Positions 46,491-58,805 of a stretch of DNA of 64,000 bases are shown piece by piece. The stretch lies in assembly GCF_000143415.4 (NCBI RefSeq), contig NW_003314319.1:834365-898364 (forward strand). The letters are read 5' to 3'. How positions within the stretch are numbered: the first letter of the stretch is position 1; each line of letters starts with the position of its first letter. The translations under genes and the position numbers were made by a program. The notes beneath the pieces were generated by a model. It searched no databases and had not been told where the DNA came from. It saw only the letters and a program-made list of their open reading frames with translations. This stretch comes from Selaginella moellendorffii. Its lineage: Eukaryota > Streptophyta > Lycopodiopsida > Selaginellales > Selaginellaceae.

Positions 46491-48128
46491 TGTAAGCGAC
46501 TAATTTTTTCCATTCTACTATAGTCACTTAACCGCACCTCCGACCACTTGGAGGAGTCTCATTCACAACCTCCATAAGTCCCACCCAAGACTTGGGGCTT
46601 GCTAGCCCCGAGAATGACATCCATGCCACTTAACCTTTGCACTTGGTTCAAGTGCTCCACGTGTCCAGTCCCATGACCGACACCCCAAGGCACCACCAAC
46701 ATACCGGCCCGTTACGCTATGCCATGCCCAATCACCTTGGTCACATCGATGGTCCAACACCACTTGCATTGCAATCCCGTCTCTCCAAGACTGGGCCATC
46801 CATCCATGAGTGGTCATCTTAGATCCACTCCTTAGCATCCTTAGGATGCCCATAGACATGGGGAATAGCCTTCCCCAATATCTCCTTTTTGGTCCCCACC
46901 AAGTCCCTCTCTGTCCTTGGCCTAATTTGCCAACATTGCCATTGGATCAAGGCCCACAGGCCCGACCACTAAGTCCCACGGTCCTCTAGGATTTCCTCAC
47001 CACACGATTGTATCCTTGGTCACTACACCAGAGGACTACTCCTCTTCCTTTCCACAGTCTAGGCCTTTGGGACAACATTTCGGAACACCGTGGCCTTATG
47101 CAAGCCTCGTGGGTACTTCTGCATTTGGGTGCTCTAGCCATGGGCTTAGAGCGAGGTTCCATTGAGCCACGCATGGTATCCAAGTAGGTAGTGCCACCCA
47201 CACTTGGACTGGGAGCATCGGCCAGTCGATCTCCCGGGGGAATTAGAGCCGGCTCTTGAACACTTCACCAAACTACCTCGCTTGTCAATCTGTGTTGGAC
47301 TTCCCAGTGGGCAGCTCATCACCCAACACTGAGTACAGCCTTCTTGAGCCAAACTGGCCTTTCCTGGCCAAACTGGTTCCACTGCAGTCCTCCCCTTACT
47401 ATACTTTTGGAGCTCACCAAACCCCCCAGGGTCTGGGAGATGAATGCTTTGGGCTTTCACCCTCTGAGACTTGAACTCGGACTTGGACTCGGACTCAGAA
47501 TCAGACTCGGACTTGGACTCGGGCTCGGTCTCGGCCTCAGCCTCGGTCTCGGTCTCGGTCCCGATCTCAGTCTCGGTCTCGGTCTCGGTCTCGGTCCCGG
47601 TCTCGGTCTCGACCTCGAACTCCATCTCGGGTCCTTCTCGGACTCCATTTCGGATCCCATCTCAGACTCCATCTTGGACTCCGTCTCGGTCCATCTCGGA
47701 CTCCATCTTGGATCCATCTCGGACTCCATCTCGGGTCCATCTCGGACTCCATCTCGGACTCTGTCTCGGTTCATCTCGGACTCCATCTCGGACTCCAACT
47801 TGGGTCCATCTCGGACTCCATCTCGGACTCCATCTTGGATCCATCTCGGACTCCATCTCAGACTCCGTCTTGGTCCATCTTGGACTCCATCTCAGACTCA
47901 TCCACGTGTCACATGTTGGTCCTTTTGGGTCCCTTTTTGGAGCCTCGCTTATTGCTCGCTTCGTACTTGTTCCTCGAGCCCTTCGCTGGGAGTTCCACTC
48001 CCGCTTTCGGCCTTTCAAATCGGAGCTTTCGGTCCAAACGTGTTACACTCGTTTGGCTTTCGCTTCGGCCACTACCACGTGGCACCCTTTCGGCTCCACT
48101 TTGGGGCCTAGGGATTTTGTGTCTCACA
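46491..48128 (-). mobile_element. Family A 3' LTR of copy 2
   Basis: TGTAAGCGAC...TCTCACA with the usual minisatellite (47465-47900). A stretch near 47120, present in the solo LTR, is partly deleted here. Confidence 0.88.
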
Positions 48129-48763
48129 ACTCCACCACCCATAGAAGAAGTTCGATGTCCTCATCAAACAGTAATCCCTTTTATAAAGTAACACCCACAT
48201 GTATTACTGTTCCCATCCTTGGCACCTGGCCAATATTTGTCTATGGTTTGATACTGAAGGTTCACCATGCCTTGTCCATCCTCTAAGAGGCATAGCCTCT
48301 CCAACTTAAAGGCTCATTTGGCCATCTGGGGTGGTTTGCTCCCTTTTATTGGTTTAGTTCTCGCTAAACCTGTTAGAGACACCCTCTCTAACTCAATTCC
48401 ACTACTCATTCTTGAGTTGTCTCAGATTCCATCAACATAACACTTTGGAACTTTTAATTTTGACTTCTCAGAGTCAATTTCCTAAGTGTCTCCGACACCT
48501 TACGTTGCACATGGTGCAACTCCACTTCCCCATCCTAAGAAGTTCTTTACTTGAGGGCACCATCATCCTCTCTTCGATATCATGCCACCTTTCGCACTAA
48601 GTTCCAGTTATTATAATTTGTGCTAGGGCTGCCCACAGCCCTATTATTTGGTTACCTTACCGCTCCCTTTTTTAGAGCATCCACTTTCGCTAAATCAGAG
48701 TGGTTGGGAATCCATCCTTGGGGAAACATTGCCTTTCTCACAATCCGTTAGCACTCAACACAT

Positions 48764-49635
48764 AAGCTCTATTTCGTTAAAGTGGAAATTGTCATTATCC
48801 CACTTGTAAAATAAGGTTTCCAAACCTTTATATAGTATATAAATATAACAAAATTCAACTGCATTGAGGCACATGCCATTTTATTTTAAACAAGGAAATG
48901 TCTACTCAATCACTTCTCCTCCCCCTGCCACTGCTTCACATCTCTCTTCTCCTTGTCATCGTCGTCCAATTTCTTTCCATCCTTTTAATATTGGCTTAGT
49001 TGCTCCGAGTCTAGGTGGAGCCCAAGTCCCCATTCAATCTTTACTTTCCCCTTATTAATAAAATAACTTCGTAGACTTCCAATAACATGCTGTAACACTT
49101 CTAGTATAATGCAAATCCTCTCAAAGAATTGTCTTTTAATATTAATACAATGGCATGGAACCCCATGCCATAATAAGTTACATTTTTAAATAAATACATG
49201 CCATCTCAGACTGTTATTTTTTGCCTCCAACGCCTATACAATAATCTTGGAATTTCATCGCTCTCCACACTATCAGGATTTAAACCCAATAGTAATGCCA
49301 TCTCTTCTCTAATACTTCCACGCTCATGTTCAGTGGTCGAAGAACCCATCCGGTTGAGCAGATTATGGAGATGCGGATAGTGCTTGGCTAGACAATATAC
49401 ATGCCATAAATGATGACTGGTGTCTGTCCAATCAAATGGCTTCTGATATACCGTTCCATCTGCCATTTGGTTGATTTCTGCAACCACCTCCTGAACTGGC
49501 CGGTTCTCTATCACCATCGCTCCAAGCCGTTTTGCAAGGTCCCCCAGAACATACGGTTTCTTCTCCCTAGTTTTCATACTGCAAGAGATGGGGTGCACTG
49601 CATATGTGTGCGTGTTTGCTGCAGTTTTAATCGGC
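48764..49635. mobile_element. Truncated copy of the DNA transposon (left 872 bp)
   Basis: It starts with the same AAGCTCTATTTCG end and matches 25273-26144 over exactly 872 positions in each, apparently without gaps and with few substitutions. It stops inside the HAD exon (at TCGGC) and continues with TE-internal sequence, so the right end and all other genes are lost. It keeps a better version of the first palindrome (49150-49171) than the full copy. Confidence 0.93.
49206..49635 (-). pseudogene. HAD-domain exon fragment in the truncated transposon copy
   Basis: Same as the C-terminal half of the HAD exon at 25715-26144, from PIKTAANTHTYAVHPISCSM to the KITV end, with a few replacements. 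Motifs I and II lie beyond the break. Confidence 0.9.
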
Positions 49636-52600
49636 TTCTCACCTAACTTTGCCATTTGGATTCTTTCCTATGATTTGTATGGCTCTTTTCTTAGCCACTA
49701 GTCTTTTGCTCCTATCCTTGATTGTTGCACCCAGCAACATAGGATTGCTACCTCCATTTTCGAGGTTTCCTTTCGGTTCCATAGCAACACTTTGCTTTGC
49801 CAAGTCCAGAGAGTGTTCACCCCTAGTACGTTTCTTTAACATTTTCTGTTGTGGGCTCTATCCACGGCCCAACTTTTGGGACCCTCCCTTGGATCTCTTG
49901 TAGAGACTACTTTCCTCAGACTTACTATGCCATTGCCTTGACATAGCTTATTTCCCTTAGGTGTTCTTCCCACTTAGTCATCTTGACTAAACCACACCAT
50001 TATCAATAGTTTAAATCAACACTTTTGAACTAGGAACTTTATCCCTTAAACTCACAAGGACTTTTTCCTTGTTTTAGCCATAAGACCACTTAGTGATCTA
50101 ACCTTGGCACCTTAACAGGTTTGCCAATAGGTACTAGGTCTTCCAGACTTTTAAGTTGTTGAGCATGACCTTGGGGGCATCCCCCACACTTGGCGGTGCA
50201 CCCAAGCCAGCCCTTCCGACTAAGGGTCCATAGCAACTGAGACTGGGTGTCCCCATCTCATTCACCACGTCCTTGGTGCCACTGGCACCAAAGTGTTCAA
50301 GTTAGATATACCGAACCACACTAAACAATATAACCGTGCATCACGACTCCAAGGCATCCCTCGTTTGGCTGTGTGCCTAAACCAGTCTCCTTACTGAGAG
50401 TCCATGACCACTGAAAAATGAGTGTCCTTATATTCCAAACCATCACCACACCCTAGTGATTTGGGACTCGAACCCAAGCACTAGAGGGTCGGGACTCGAA
50501 CCCAACCTCCATATATGCATTTACGGATGGCATCGCACAGGATGTTTAGCGTGACTCCCCACTCCGGTGCACCATCTTATACTTAAAGCGCGCTATAGAT
50601 CACAGCTTAGGAACCTAATTCCTCCGCACTGCCAAGTTCTCTCACTTGACAAGTCTGTGATCATGCATGGACTCCTCCATGCTTGGCCCCATGGGCCACC
50701 CCTTTTGAAGTTAGCACCTTCAACTAAGGGATTTGTTCCTTTGACATGCCAATTTTACTTAGCAAGTCATTCGGCCACCGTAACATGGTTCATGCATAAA
50801 CGTGAAAGTCCTTAACCATTGACTTTCATTCAAAACCCTTTCTTTGAACACTCGGGAACTACTTCCCCAACCTCAATAGCCTTGCCTCATGGCCAGCTTC
50901 AAGATCACGCTTCTGTTATGCTACTTTGATTTCACGCGTTCTAGGAACCATTTACACTTGGCTTTCTAGGTACTTATCCACCTAGAATTGTTTTTGGGAA
51001 CCTTTAAAGAACTCTGTTCCTTAGCTTGCTAAGGCTTTGCCTTCGTAAGCTCCTTACTCACCATATGGTCTAACGTGGATAATTCCACGTTTTAGACTCT
51101 CCATGGCATCGCAGTTGCTAGTAGCAACATCCTTGAGCACCCTCTTGATTCTCCACTCCCAACTTGCATAACCACTGTTGGTTATGCCCTTCGATTTCTA
51201 TGGTTCAGTTCCATCCCAATACTACTTGCCTCTTGGCCTCATATGGTTATTTTGGTTATTCTCCTCTAGACTAGGAGGATAGCTTTGCATTTTTTACCAT
51301 GCCTTAACAAGTATTCATAGGGATGAACCTACCCAGTAGCTTAGGGAGTGGTTCCTCAATCTGGGCATGCTCACCTTATAATCCCACACATTGGGATTAA
51401 CGTTGCTATTTATGAGCCTCTATATACCCATCACTAGCCTTGCCAAAATTTCATTTTTGGCTTTGTCCAAATCAGGTAAATGGATTTCTCCCATTTCCAC
51501 AATCTTAGACATTTGGATAGCCCCTCTTATCCATCATTCGCTAGGGACTTAGTCCTTTGGGCCTTATCTAATGCACTTGCTACACCAAACACCACTTCTT
51601 GGTGTTTTAGAGTGTTTGGGTGTCCCAATGATGGCTTTCTTTGGCAATGAGCATTCCCTTTACGACATTGACTTATTATTTCGCAACATAAACAATTTTT
51701 CCCCCATAAGGGTATATCTAACTTCCTTATCCTCATTAAGAAGTCTTAGGTAGCTATCTTCTACCTATTTAACCAATTATCTTGCACCTCTTGCTTAGTT
51801 GCCTTATAGTTGTCAAGTCCTACAACTCATTGCTTGGTGCTTCCACACCTCCATCATTATTTGGGTCACCACACTCTAACCACATACCTTCCAGCTTAGG
51901 CTATGCCATTCCCTTGGTAAAGGATTCCCATGAATCCATCAACATAACCTCAAGGCATCACACCTTGGCCCATTTGGTGTTTCCACACCATTGGCTCCAT
52001 GCGTCTGCATTTATGACACTTTGCACTTGTGTCTAGGTCTTTGCCAAGACCAACCCAGTCGTTTCTCATGCTAACTATCCGTTAGCACTACACCATAATG
52101 TTTGCACACAACTCTGCACCAAAGTTGTTTTTTCTAGGAACACCTTTCCCAAGACTTTAGCATGGCACATTCTGCATCGATGAGATACTCTCTGTTCTCA
52201 TCCTTGGATCCTATGATCCCCCCCCATCATTCGTGGGGTACCACACACCTCAGTCCAAATGCTTCTATCAATCCTTTAGGATTATTCCTTGACTCTATTT
52301 GAGTCCTCCAGCTTTTTGGACTTTGTCATCCGATGACCCATGAGGTCCCACCTTTGAGGTGCCAGCTCACTGGAATACAACTTTTTGTATTCAAGTCCTA
52401 CTCACAAGGACCATCTTTGCAAATGTTACTCCGACATTTGATTTGTTCTCTTGGGGCAACCTTTTGCCCTTTAGGATCACTTGTCCATGTGATGAGAATA
52501 CTAACTCATCCTCTAAGTACATCCTCAACTCCTTGGGTTGTTCCAGCATTTATTAGAAGTAGCCCTGGATACCATTTCAAAGACTTGTGTCCTCTTCCGT

Positions 52601-53029
52601 ATTTGACCTTCCACGGTAATTAATTCCAGTCTCAAATTCATTAGCACCAGCCTCAACTATATAAGGGTAATCTTGTGACTCCTTTATCGTTTTGGAGTCT
52701 ATATCTTCCCTGCAATCCCAACTATAGTTGTTTACCACAACTATGTTAGCCCGTTTGCTGAGTCAAACGCTCATCTAGATCACATCCTCAACTCAATGAG
52801 GAAAACCTTGCACTGTTCCCAAGATCCCAAAGTCGTTCCATTATTAGCCTTTTTCTATTCACCACCTCACACCCAAGTTCACGCATGAACTTGAGTGGAG
52901 AGCCATGTCCTCTCGATATGCTACTCCTCACGGATAGGCCCACTCCTAGGACCTTCCGATGCCAACATCAATGGCGATATACTTGAGCACCAATAAAAGT
53001 CGGACTAAGGAACAACTCCGATACCAAAT
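49636..53029 (-). mobile_element. Family A copy 2 internal region, non-coding
   Basis: About 3.4 kb with no frame above about 100 codons and none that resembles a retroelement protein. Contains the pair of GGGACTCGAACCCA motifs at 50460-50505 shared with copy 1 and the chromovirus. Confidence 0.75.
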
Positions 53030-54729
53030 TGTAAGTGACTAATTATTTCCATTCTACTATAGTCACTTAACCGCACCTCCGACCACTTGGAGGAGTCTCA
53101 TTCATAACCTCTATAAGTCCCACTCAGGACTTGGGGCTTGCTAGCCCCGAGAATGGCATCCATGCCACTCAACCTTTGCACTTGGTTCAAGTGCTCCACG
53201 TGTCTGGTCCTATGACTGACACCCCAAGGCACCACCAACATACCGGCCCGTTACACTAGGCCATGCCCAATCACCTTGGTCACATCGGTGGTCCAACACC
53301 ACTTGCATTGCAATCCCATCTCTCCAAGACTGGGCCATCCATCCATGAGTGGTCATCTTAGATCCACTCCTTAGCATCCTTAGGATGCCCACAGACATGG
53401 GGAATAGCCTTCCCCAATATTTCCTTTTTGGTCCCCACCAAGTCCCTCTCTGTCCTTGGCTGAGTTCGCCAACACTACCACTGGATCAAGGCCCACAGGC
53501 CTGACCACTAAGTCCCACGGTCCTCTAGGACTTCCTCACCACACGACTGTATCCTTGGTCACTACACTAAAGGACTACTCCTCTTCCTTTCCACAATCTG
53601 GGCCTTTGGGACAACATTTAGGAACACTGTGGCCTTACGCAAGCCTCATGGGTACTCTCCCCGCCTTCCGCCTTTGGGTGCTCTAGCCATGGGCTTAGAG
53701 CGAGGTTCTATTGAGCCACGCATGGTATCCAAGTAGGTAGTGCTACCCACACTTGGACTGGGAGCATCGGCCAATCGATCTTCTGGGGGAACTAGAGCTG
53801 CCTCTTGAACACTTCACCAAGCTACCTTGCTTATCGGTATGTGTTCACTCTAGTCTTGGACTTCCCAGTGGGCAGCTCATCACCCAACACTGGGTACAGC
53901 CTTCTTGGGCCAAATTGGCCTTTCCTAGCCAAACTAGCTCCACTGCAGTCCTCCCCCTACTATACTTTTGGAGCTCACCAAACCCCCCAGGGTCTGGGAG
54001 ATGAACGCTTTGGGCTTTCACCCTCTAAGACTCGAACTCGGACTCGGACTCAGACTCGGCCTCGGGCTCGGACTCGGACTCGGCCTCGGGCTCGGACTCG
54101 AGCTCGGGCTCAGTCTCGGTCCCGGTCCTGGTCTCGGTCTCGACCTCGAACTCCATCTTGGGTCCTTCTCAGACTCCATCTTGGATCCCATCTCGGACTC
54201 CATCTTGGACTCCATCTCGGACTCCGTCTCAGTCCATCTCGGACTCCATCTCGGACTCCATCTTGGGTCCATCTCGGACTCCATCTCGGGTCCATCTCGG
54301 ACTCCATCTCGGACTCCATTTCGGACTCCATCGCGGGTCCATCTCGGACTCCATCTCGGACTCCATCTTGGATCCATCTCGGACTTCATTTCAGACTCCG
54401 TCTTGGTTCATCTCAAACTCCATCTCAGACTCCAACTCGGGTCCATCTCGGACTCCATCTCGGACTCTATCTTGGATCCATCTCGGACTCCATCTCGGAC
54501 TCCGTCTTGGTCCATCTTGGACTCCATCTCAGACTCATCCACGTGTCACGTGTTGGTCCTTTCGGGTCCCTTTTTGGAGCCTCGCTTATTGCTTGCTTCC
54601 TACTCGTTCCTCGAGCCCTTCGCTGGGAGTTCCACTCCCGCTCTTGGCCTTTCAAATCAGAGCTTTCGGTCCAAACGTGTTACACTCATTTGGCTTTCGC
54701 TTCGGCCACTACCACGTGGCACCCTTCCG
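53030..54729 (-). mobile_element. Family A 5' LTR of copy 2, end-truncated
   Basis: Starts TGTAAGTGAC, minisatellite at 54030-54540, then breaks at GGCACCCTTCCGG where ATCTACCCTAGGTGCT begins. The normal TCTCACA end is missing. Confidence 0.85.
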
Positions 54730-54910
54730 GATCTACCCTAGGTGCTGAGGAATGAGCTGAGCCAAGGCGGCTAGTGGTGGGGGGATCTTGGTGATCTACC
54801 CTAGGTGCTAGACATGCTTGGGCCATGGCGCCTTCCTTATTTGGCATGAACTGGAAGCATGGCATCTCCGCTGTCACAAGGACGGGCATCTAGCCATGAA
54901 GGGGACTTGA

Positions 54911-55500
54911 ATGCTCCACTCCCACTCAAGGAAAGGGAGGATGCATTTGATTGGCTGTTTAAGGAACCACGATGAGAGGCTGTTGGAGAATGCTGACAAC
55001 GAGCATCTGGCTGCAGCCATGGTTGCACTCTTGAAGGACCTCCAAGTCACACAACGATTGGGCAAACTGTCAGCAGTAGTGGGAAATGTTATAATGAGAA
55101 AGGAGCTTTTCTGCCCAGAAGTTTCACCATCGGCTCGTGTCAAGTATCCTATATACAAAATGGGAGAAGACTTTGAGCTCTATCTAGAGATTTTCAAGTG
55201 TGCAGCACACAACAACAAGTGGCAGGGAGAGAGATTATGCATGGCTCTAGAAGGGGAAGCACAACAATTTTTTATGGCCCATCAGAGTGGAGTTGAAGAG
55301 GAATCTTGGGAGGAGGCAATTCAACATCGCCACCACCTCTTCCAGCTTGGACAGCCTGCTGAACGTGCCTTCCTCATGATGAGGGATCGCAAATTCAAGA
55401 GAGGTGAGTCTGTGCAATAGTACTAGGCAGCATTGATTTGGGCAGCTAGGATGCTAAACAGTGACGCAGCAATGGCTGAGGGTATGGCAAAGTAGACATT
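54911..55500 (+). pseudogene. Retrotransposon gag (capsid)-like remnant
   Basis: A 169-codon frame reads GEDFELYLEIFKCAAHNNKW, then CMALEGEAQQFFMAHQSG and SWEEAIQHRHHLFQL. This spacing (acidic start, F-x-Y, N-x-W, L-G-A, W) matches Ty3-type capsid proteins. After an in-frame stop at 55420 similar sequence continues to about 55490, then a fold-back copy follows. No protease or polymerase is attached. Confidence 0.5.
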
Positions 55501-55574
55501 CTATATAAAAAATGAGGTAAGATTACAAGGGGAAACATGTGGAAGTGTTTCCATTTTATCAGAGGGAAGAACTA

Positions 55575-55858
55575 CTAAACCTGTAGCGAGCCTGTAGAAC
55601 AAAGTGAGGCAGAACACATGGAGGGATGACTCGGCAAGGAGATTTGATGTGGCAAGGAGGGGTTTGTTACATAGGATCGGGTGGCAGATTAGCAGGGACT
55701 TCTTGGGATGCAGCAGGGCAGCGATAAAGGACATGGCGGGAGCTAGGGCTTGGGGGGAGGATTGGCTTGGGAACGGCACAACAAGCAAGGGCCATCAAGA
55801 TTTTAGCACAATAAGGGCTTTGACCGAGTGTGGACTCCAATAAGCCTCGCCCGGGCAA
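55575..55858. repeat. Half copy of the 45610 fold-back family
   Basis: AACAAAGTGAGGCAGAACAC through TAAGCCTCGCCCGGGC matches 45938-46199. The second arm is absent. Confidence 0.85.
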
Positions 55859-56174
55859 ACGCTACACATGTGACTGTCACCGTCATTTTCTGTGCAGTGA
55901 CGGTGATAAAATGATGGTGGCACTATACATGTAACCATCATCCATGTCAGACTATTCTAGAATATTCTAAAGTCAAGTTATGCTGATTTGTCATTGATCA
56001 ATGTCACATCATTAGGGTTCAGGTGGGATGAACAAGGCAATGGCTATGGTTTCTATGGTTGTTGCAACTGTTGCTGCAGTTGATCAGTTGGTTGTTGCTT
56101 ATAGAAGATCAAAAGGCGTTTTAGAGAAGATCTTGAGGATGAGAGGCTTGAAGTTGCTCTTCAACAACAATCAA
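55859..56174. other. Spacer with a short perfect hairpin
   Basis: TCACCGTCA and TGACGGTGA form a 9-bp stem around a 12-base loop at 55876-55905, near direct repeats ACATGT. It may be the end of an unidentified transposon. No gene seen. Confidence 0.4.
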
Positions 56175-56573
56175 TGTGTGAGACACCACATCCCTAGGCC
56201 CAAAGTGGAGTCGAAAGGGTGCCACATGGTAGTGGTCGAAGTGAAAGCCAAACGAGCATAACACGTTTGGACTAAAAGCTCCAACTTCAAAGGTCAAGAT
56301 CGAGAGTGGAACTCCCAATGAAGTTCTTGAAGAACAAGTACGAAGCAAGCAATAAGTGAGTCTCTAGAAAAGGGACACAAGAGGACCAAAACATGACATG
56401 AGATGGAGTCCGAGATGGACTTGAGATGGAGTCCGAGATGGAGTACGAGATGGACTGAGATGAACCAAAACGGAGTTCGAGATGGAGTCCAAGATGGAGT
56501 CCGAGATGGACCCGAGATGGAGTCTGAGATGGACCGAGATGGAGTCCGAGATGGACTCGAAATGGAGACTTGT
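56175..56573 (+). mobile_element. Family A LTR fragment, reversed, inside the channel gene
   Basis: Begins TGTGAGACACCACATCCC, the complement of the LTR end, and runs into the GAGATGGAGTCC array. It stops at GAGACTTGTAGTGCC, directly against channel coding sequence, so it truncates the channel's C-terminal region. Confidence 0.85.
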
Positions 56574-58801
56574 AGTGCCGGCTCAGCGGGTCACCGAGGG
56601 CGTTTACAAATCGTTGCAGCTTGTGCATGCCAATGTATCCCATAGCACTGGACGATTGTAAAGTTAGTTCCACAAGGACTTGAACGTAAGTAAGTGGCTT
56701 ACTTGGGATCGAATGGTTCTTGGCTCCACAAGTTTCGATATGCTAACAGGTGCTCCGGCATAACCATAGAGTTCTCGTTCAAAAGGCCGAAGGTTACAGC
56801 ATCCAGTATGACAGCCACGAACAAGTTCATGAATATGTGACTCCCGACCAAGACCAAGAAGGTGAAGAAGATAGTCCCGCCCTCTGGATAGCCACAATCA
56901 TCACCGAGTAGTGTTTTACCGTTGGTGCAGGCAGGTGCATCAATTGTGGTATCCATCATAACGCAAGACCAGTTAATGAAAGCGTTGACGAAAGTGCGAA
57001 AGTTGACAGACGGGCCAATGCAGGTCCCTTCCTTCATTGCACTGAAGAGTTGGAAAGCCATCCCCGCAAACATATACATGAAAATTGCGAGAAGAACAAG
57101 TATCTCAGCTACAGTTGGCAAACAGATGAACATTGTTCGCATAATAACCCGCACTCTCACTACGTGAGGAATGATGCAAAAAACTTGAGCAATGTAGGCA
57201 GTGTGGCCGACATAGCCCCTCACCGTTCCCTTCTTTCCCAAGAGACCAATGGCGGCCATTATGGAGAGTCCAAACGTCATCTGCCGTGCAACCTCATTCT
57301 TATAGACCTTCCACTGGAGAAAGGAAAAACCAGGTGGTCAAACAAAAAACAATCGAGAAAACGATGAATGAGGTACCTCGTCGCCAAGGAACTCCATCAC
57401 GGATTCGAGCAGGAAATATGTTGTAATCGCACAGTGAGCCATCTGACACCGGTCCGAAACAACTGCCGACTGGCCAGCATAGTTAGTCGCAAGTAGCCCA
57501 GAGTAGCCAAGGAGTGCGAGGATCATGCACTTTTGATATGTCAGATTGCGAATCAAGTAGAAGCACATCCCCCGGATGGGATTGCTTGGTCGTCGAGCCA
57601 GCGGAATAGCATAAGTTTTCTGGATGATACGGTTCATGTCCCTCCACAGCTTCTGCCTCTCTGTGAGAAGAACTGCTCCAGAATTTTTTCCGAACTCGTT
57701 CATAAACACCCCGATGAAAACTTTGACGATATAAAATCCCCCGATACAGCAGAATGCCACGAAAAACAAGGCATTGACAGGACTTGCGTTCCGAACAGGC
57801 TGGTGGTCTTCCCTAGTGATGTCCATGACAGGATACATGAAGTGCATCAGCCAGTTGTCGAAAGTGGAGCAGGCGAACATACTGAGGAGGGCATTCTGGA
57901 TGTCGTCGAAGTGGAAAACGTTATTAACCCAGGCTCGGGGAGCAAGGATGCCGATGTCATTAACATAGAGGCCGGTACAATATGCTCGGTTCATATTGTC
58001 GGGTCATTGCATTATTATATTTCACAGGTAATTCGATAATAATGACCTCAGTCCTGTAAACCGAACCACGAAACGAAATGACCGAAGAGAAGTAAACGCA
58101 CCGACGGTTGGTATGGAAGCTTCATCCTCAGCATTATACTTCAGAAGAATAAGCGCATCGGTGACGAGAATAAACAAGTCCAAGATGTTGTACCAGTCAC
58201 TCAGGTATGCGTCTGGCACAAAATAAGTCCCTGTGCAACGATCTTCATCAAACAGTCTAGCAAAAAGACCTGCTCCAAAACAATGTACAATGTCGAGCAA
58301 AATAAGATAAGCATGTGCTCACCACAAAGTTGATCTTCTGCAGACTCCAGATGAAATCGGGGACAATTTTTGGACTGCTGAGAATCTCGTCCAGAGTTAT
58401 CACGGCATCTTGAAGTGCGGTTCTTGAACCCCTCCTTTCACCGATATTAGACGGAAAACCAGAAACCTGTAAAACTTGGGAAGAACGCCTGTGACGCGAC
58501 AGCGGTGCTTCAGAAGACTCTGCAGCTGGAACGACCGATGGTGGGGCCTCTAAAGCGGATCCAGTAAGACCCCCATTTTTGCAAAATACTTCTTCGAAGA
58601 GTAAAACCACCGCATAATTTTTATTGATGTTAAATTTGGAAACGAATGAGAACTGAGTGCCACAATAGATGTGAAAACAACTATCAAGTTCAGCAAATTC
58701 ATTCCTGAAAATTTCAGGATCAGACCAGAAGACAACATGAACAAAGAACTCACCATCGTCAAGAAAATCGATAGGACCATATGCTAGAAAGCGCAGCAGA
58801 A
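56574..58801 (-). pseudogene. Four-domain voltage-gated cation channel (CaV/NALCN-like), rearranged relic
   Basis: The minus strand encodes, in order: an S2-S3 piece (ELLLRFLAYGPIDFLDD, then MNLLNLIVVFTSIVAL); a cytosolic linker (58560-58360); domain III S2 (FLLDCLMKIVAQGL) and S3-S4 (WYNILDLFILVTDALILL, then SLRSFRFVVRFTGLRSLL); the domain III pore (FDDIQNALLSMF) and S6 (57994-57700); a III-IV linker (TERQKLWRDMNRI ... ARRPSNPIRG); domain IV with its pore (NFRTFVNAF) and S6 (IFMNLFVAVILDAVTFG); and an EF-hand-like part split by an intron (YRNLWSQEPFDP, then MGYIGMHKLQRFVNAL). Introns are 50-60 bp. Defects: the 5' half is replaced by hAT sequence; domain II from S4 on is missing; there is a frameshift between domain III S2 and S3; domain III S5 is absent; the 3' end is cut by an LTR. 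Plant TPC1 has only two domains and lacks these linkers. Confidence 0.8.
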
Positions 58802-58805
58802 GTTC

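Larger units (their letters stand above)
46491..54729 (-). mobile_element. Non-autonomous LTR retrotransposon, family A copy 2
   Basis: 3' LTR 46491-48128, internal region 48129-53029, 5' LTR 53030-54729 (its last roughly 40 bases are missing). The primer site at about 53014-53029 (minus strand TTTGGTATCGGAG) sets the orientation. The internal region codes for nothing recognisable, so the element must use proteins from elsewhere. It shows the unfilled chromovirus site (48291) and the unfilled DNA-transposon site (50422) and carries a different insertion at 48764. Confidence 0.88.

Noticed and set aside
55876-55905. Short hairpin as transcription terminator
   Set aside because: Intrinsic hairpin terminators are bacterial; here it is more likely a transposon end or chance.
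56574-58801. Two-pore channel TPC1 as identity of the channel relic
   Set aside because: The III-IV-type linker with RRPSNP, the pore spacing and the post-S6 EF-hand region fit four-domain CaV/NALCN channels better.
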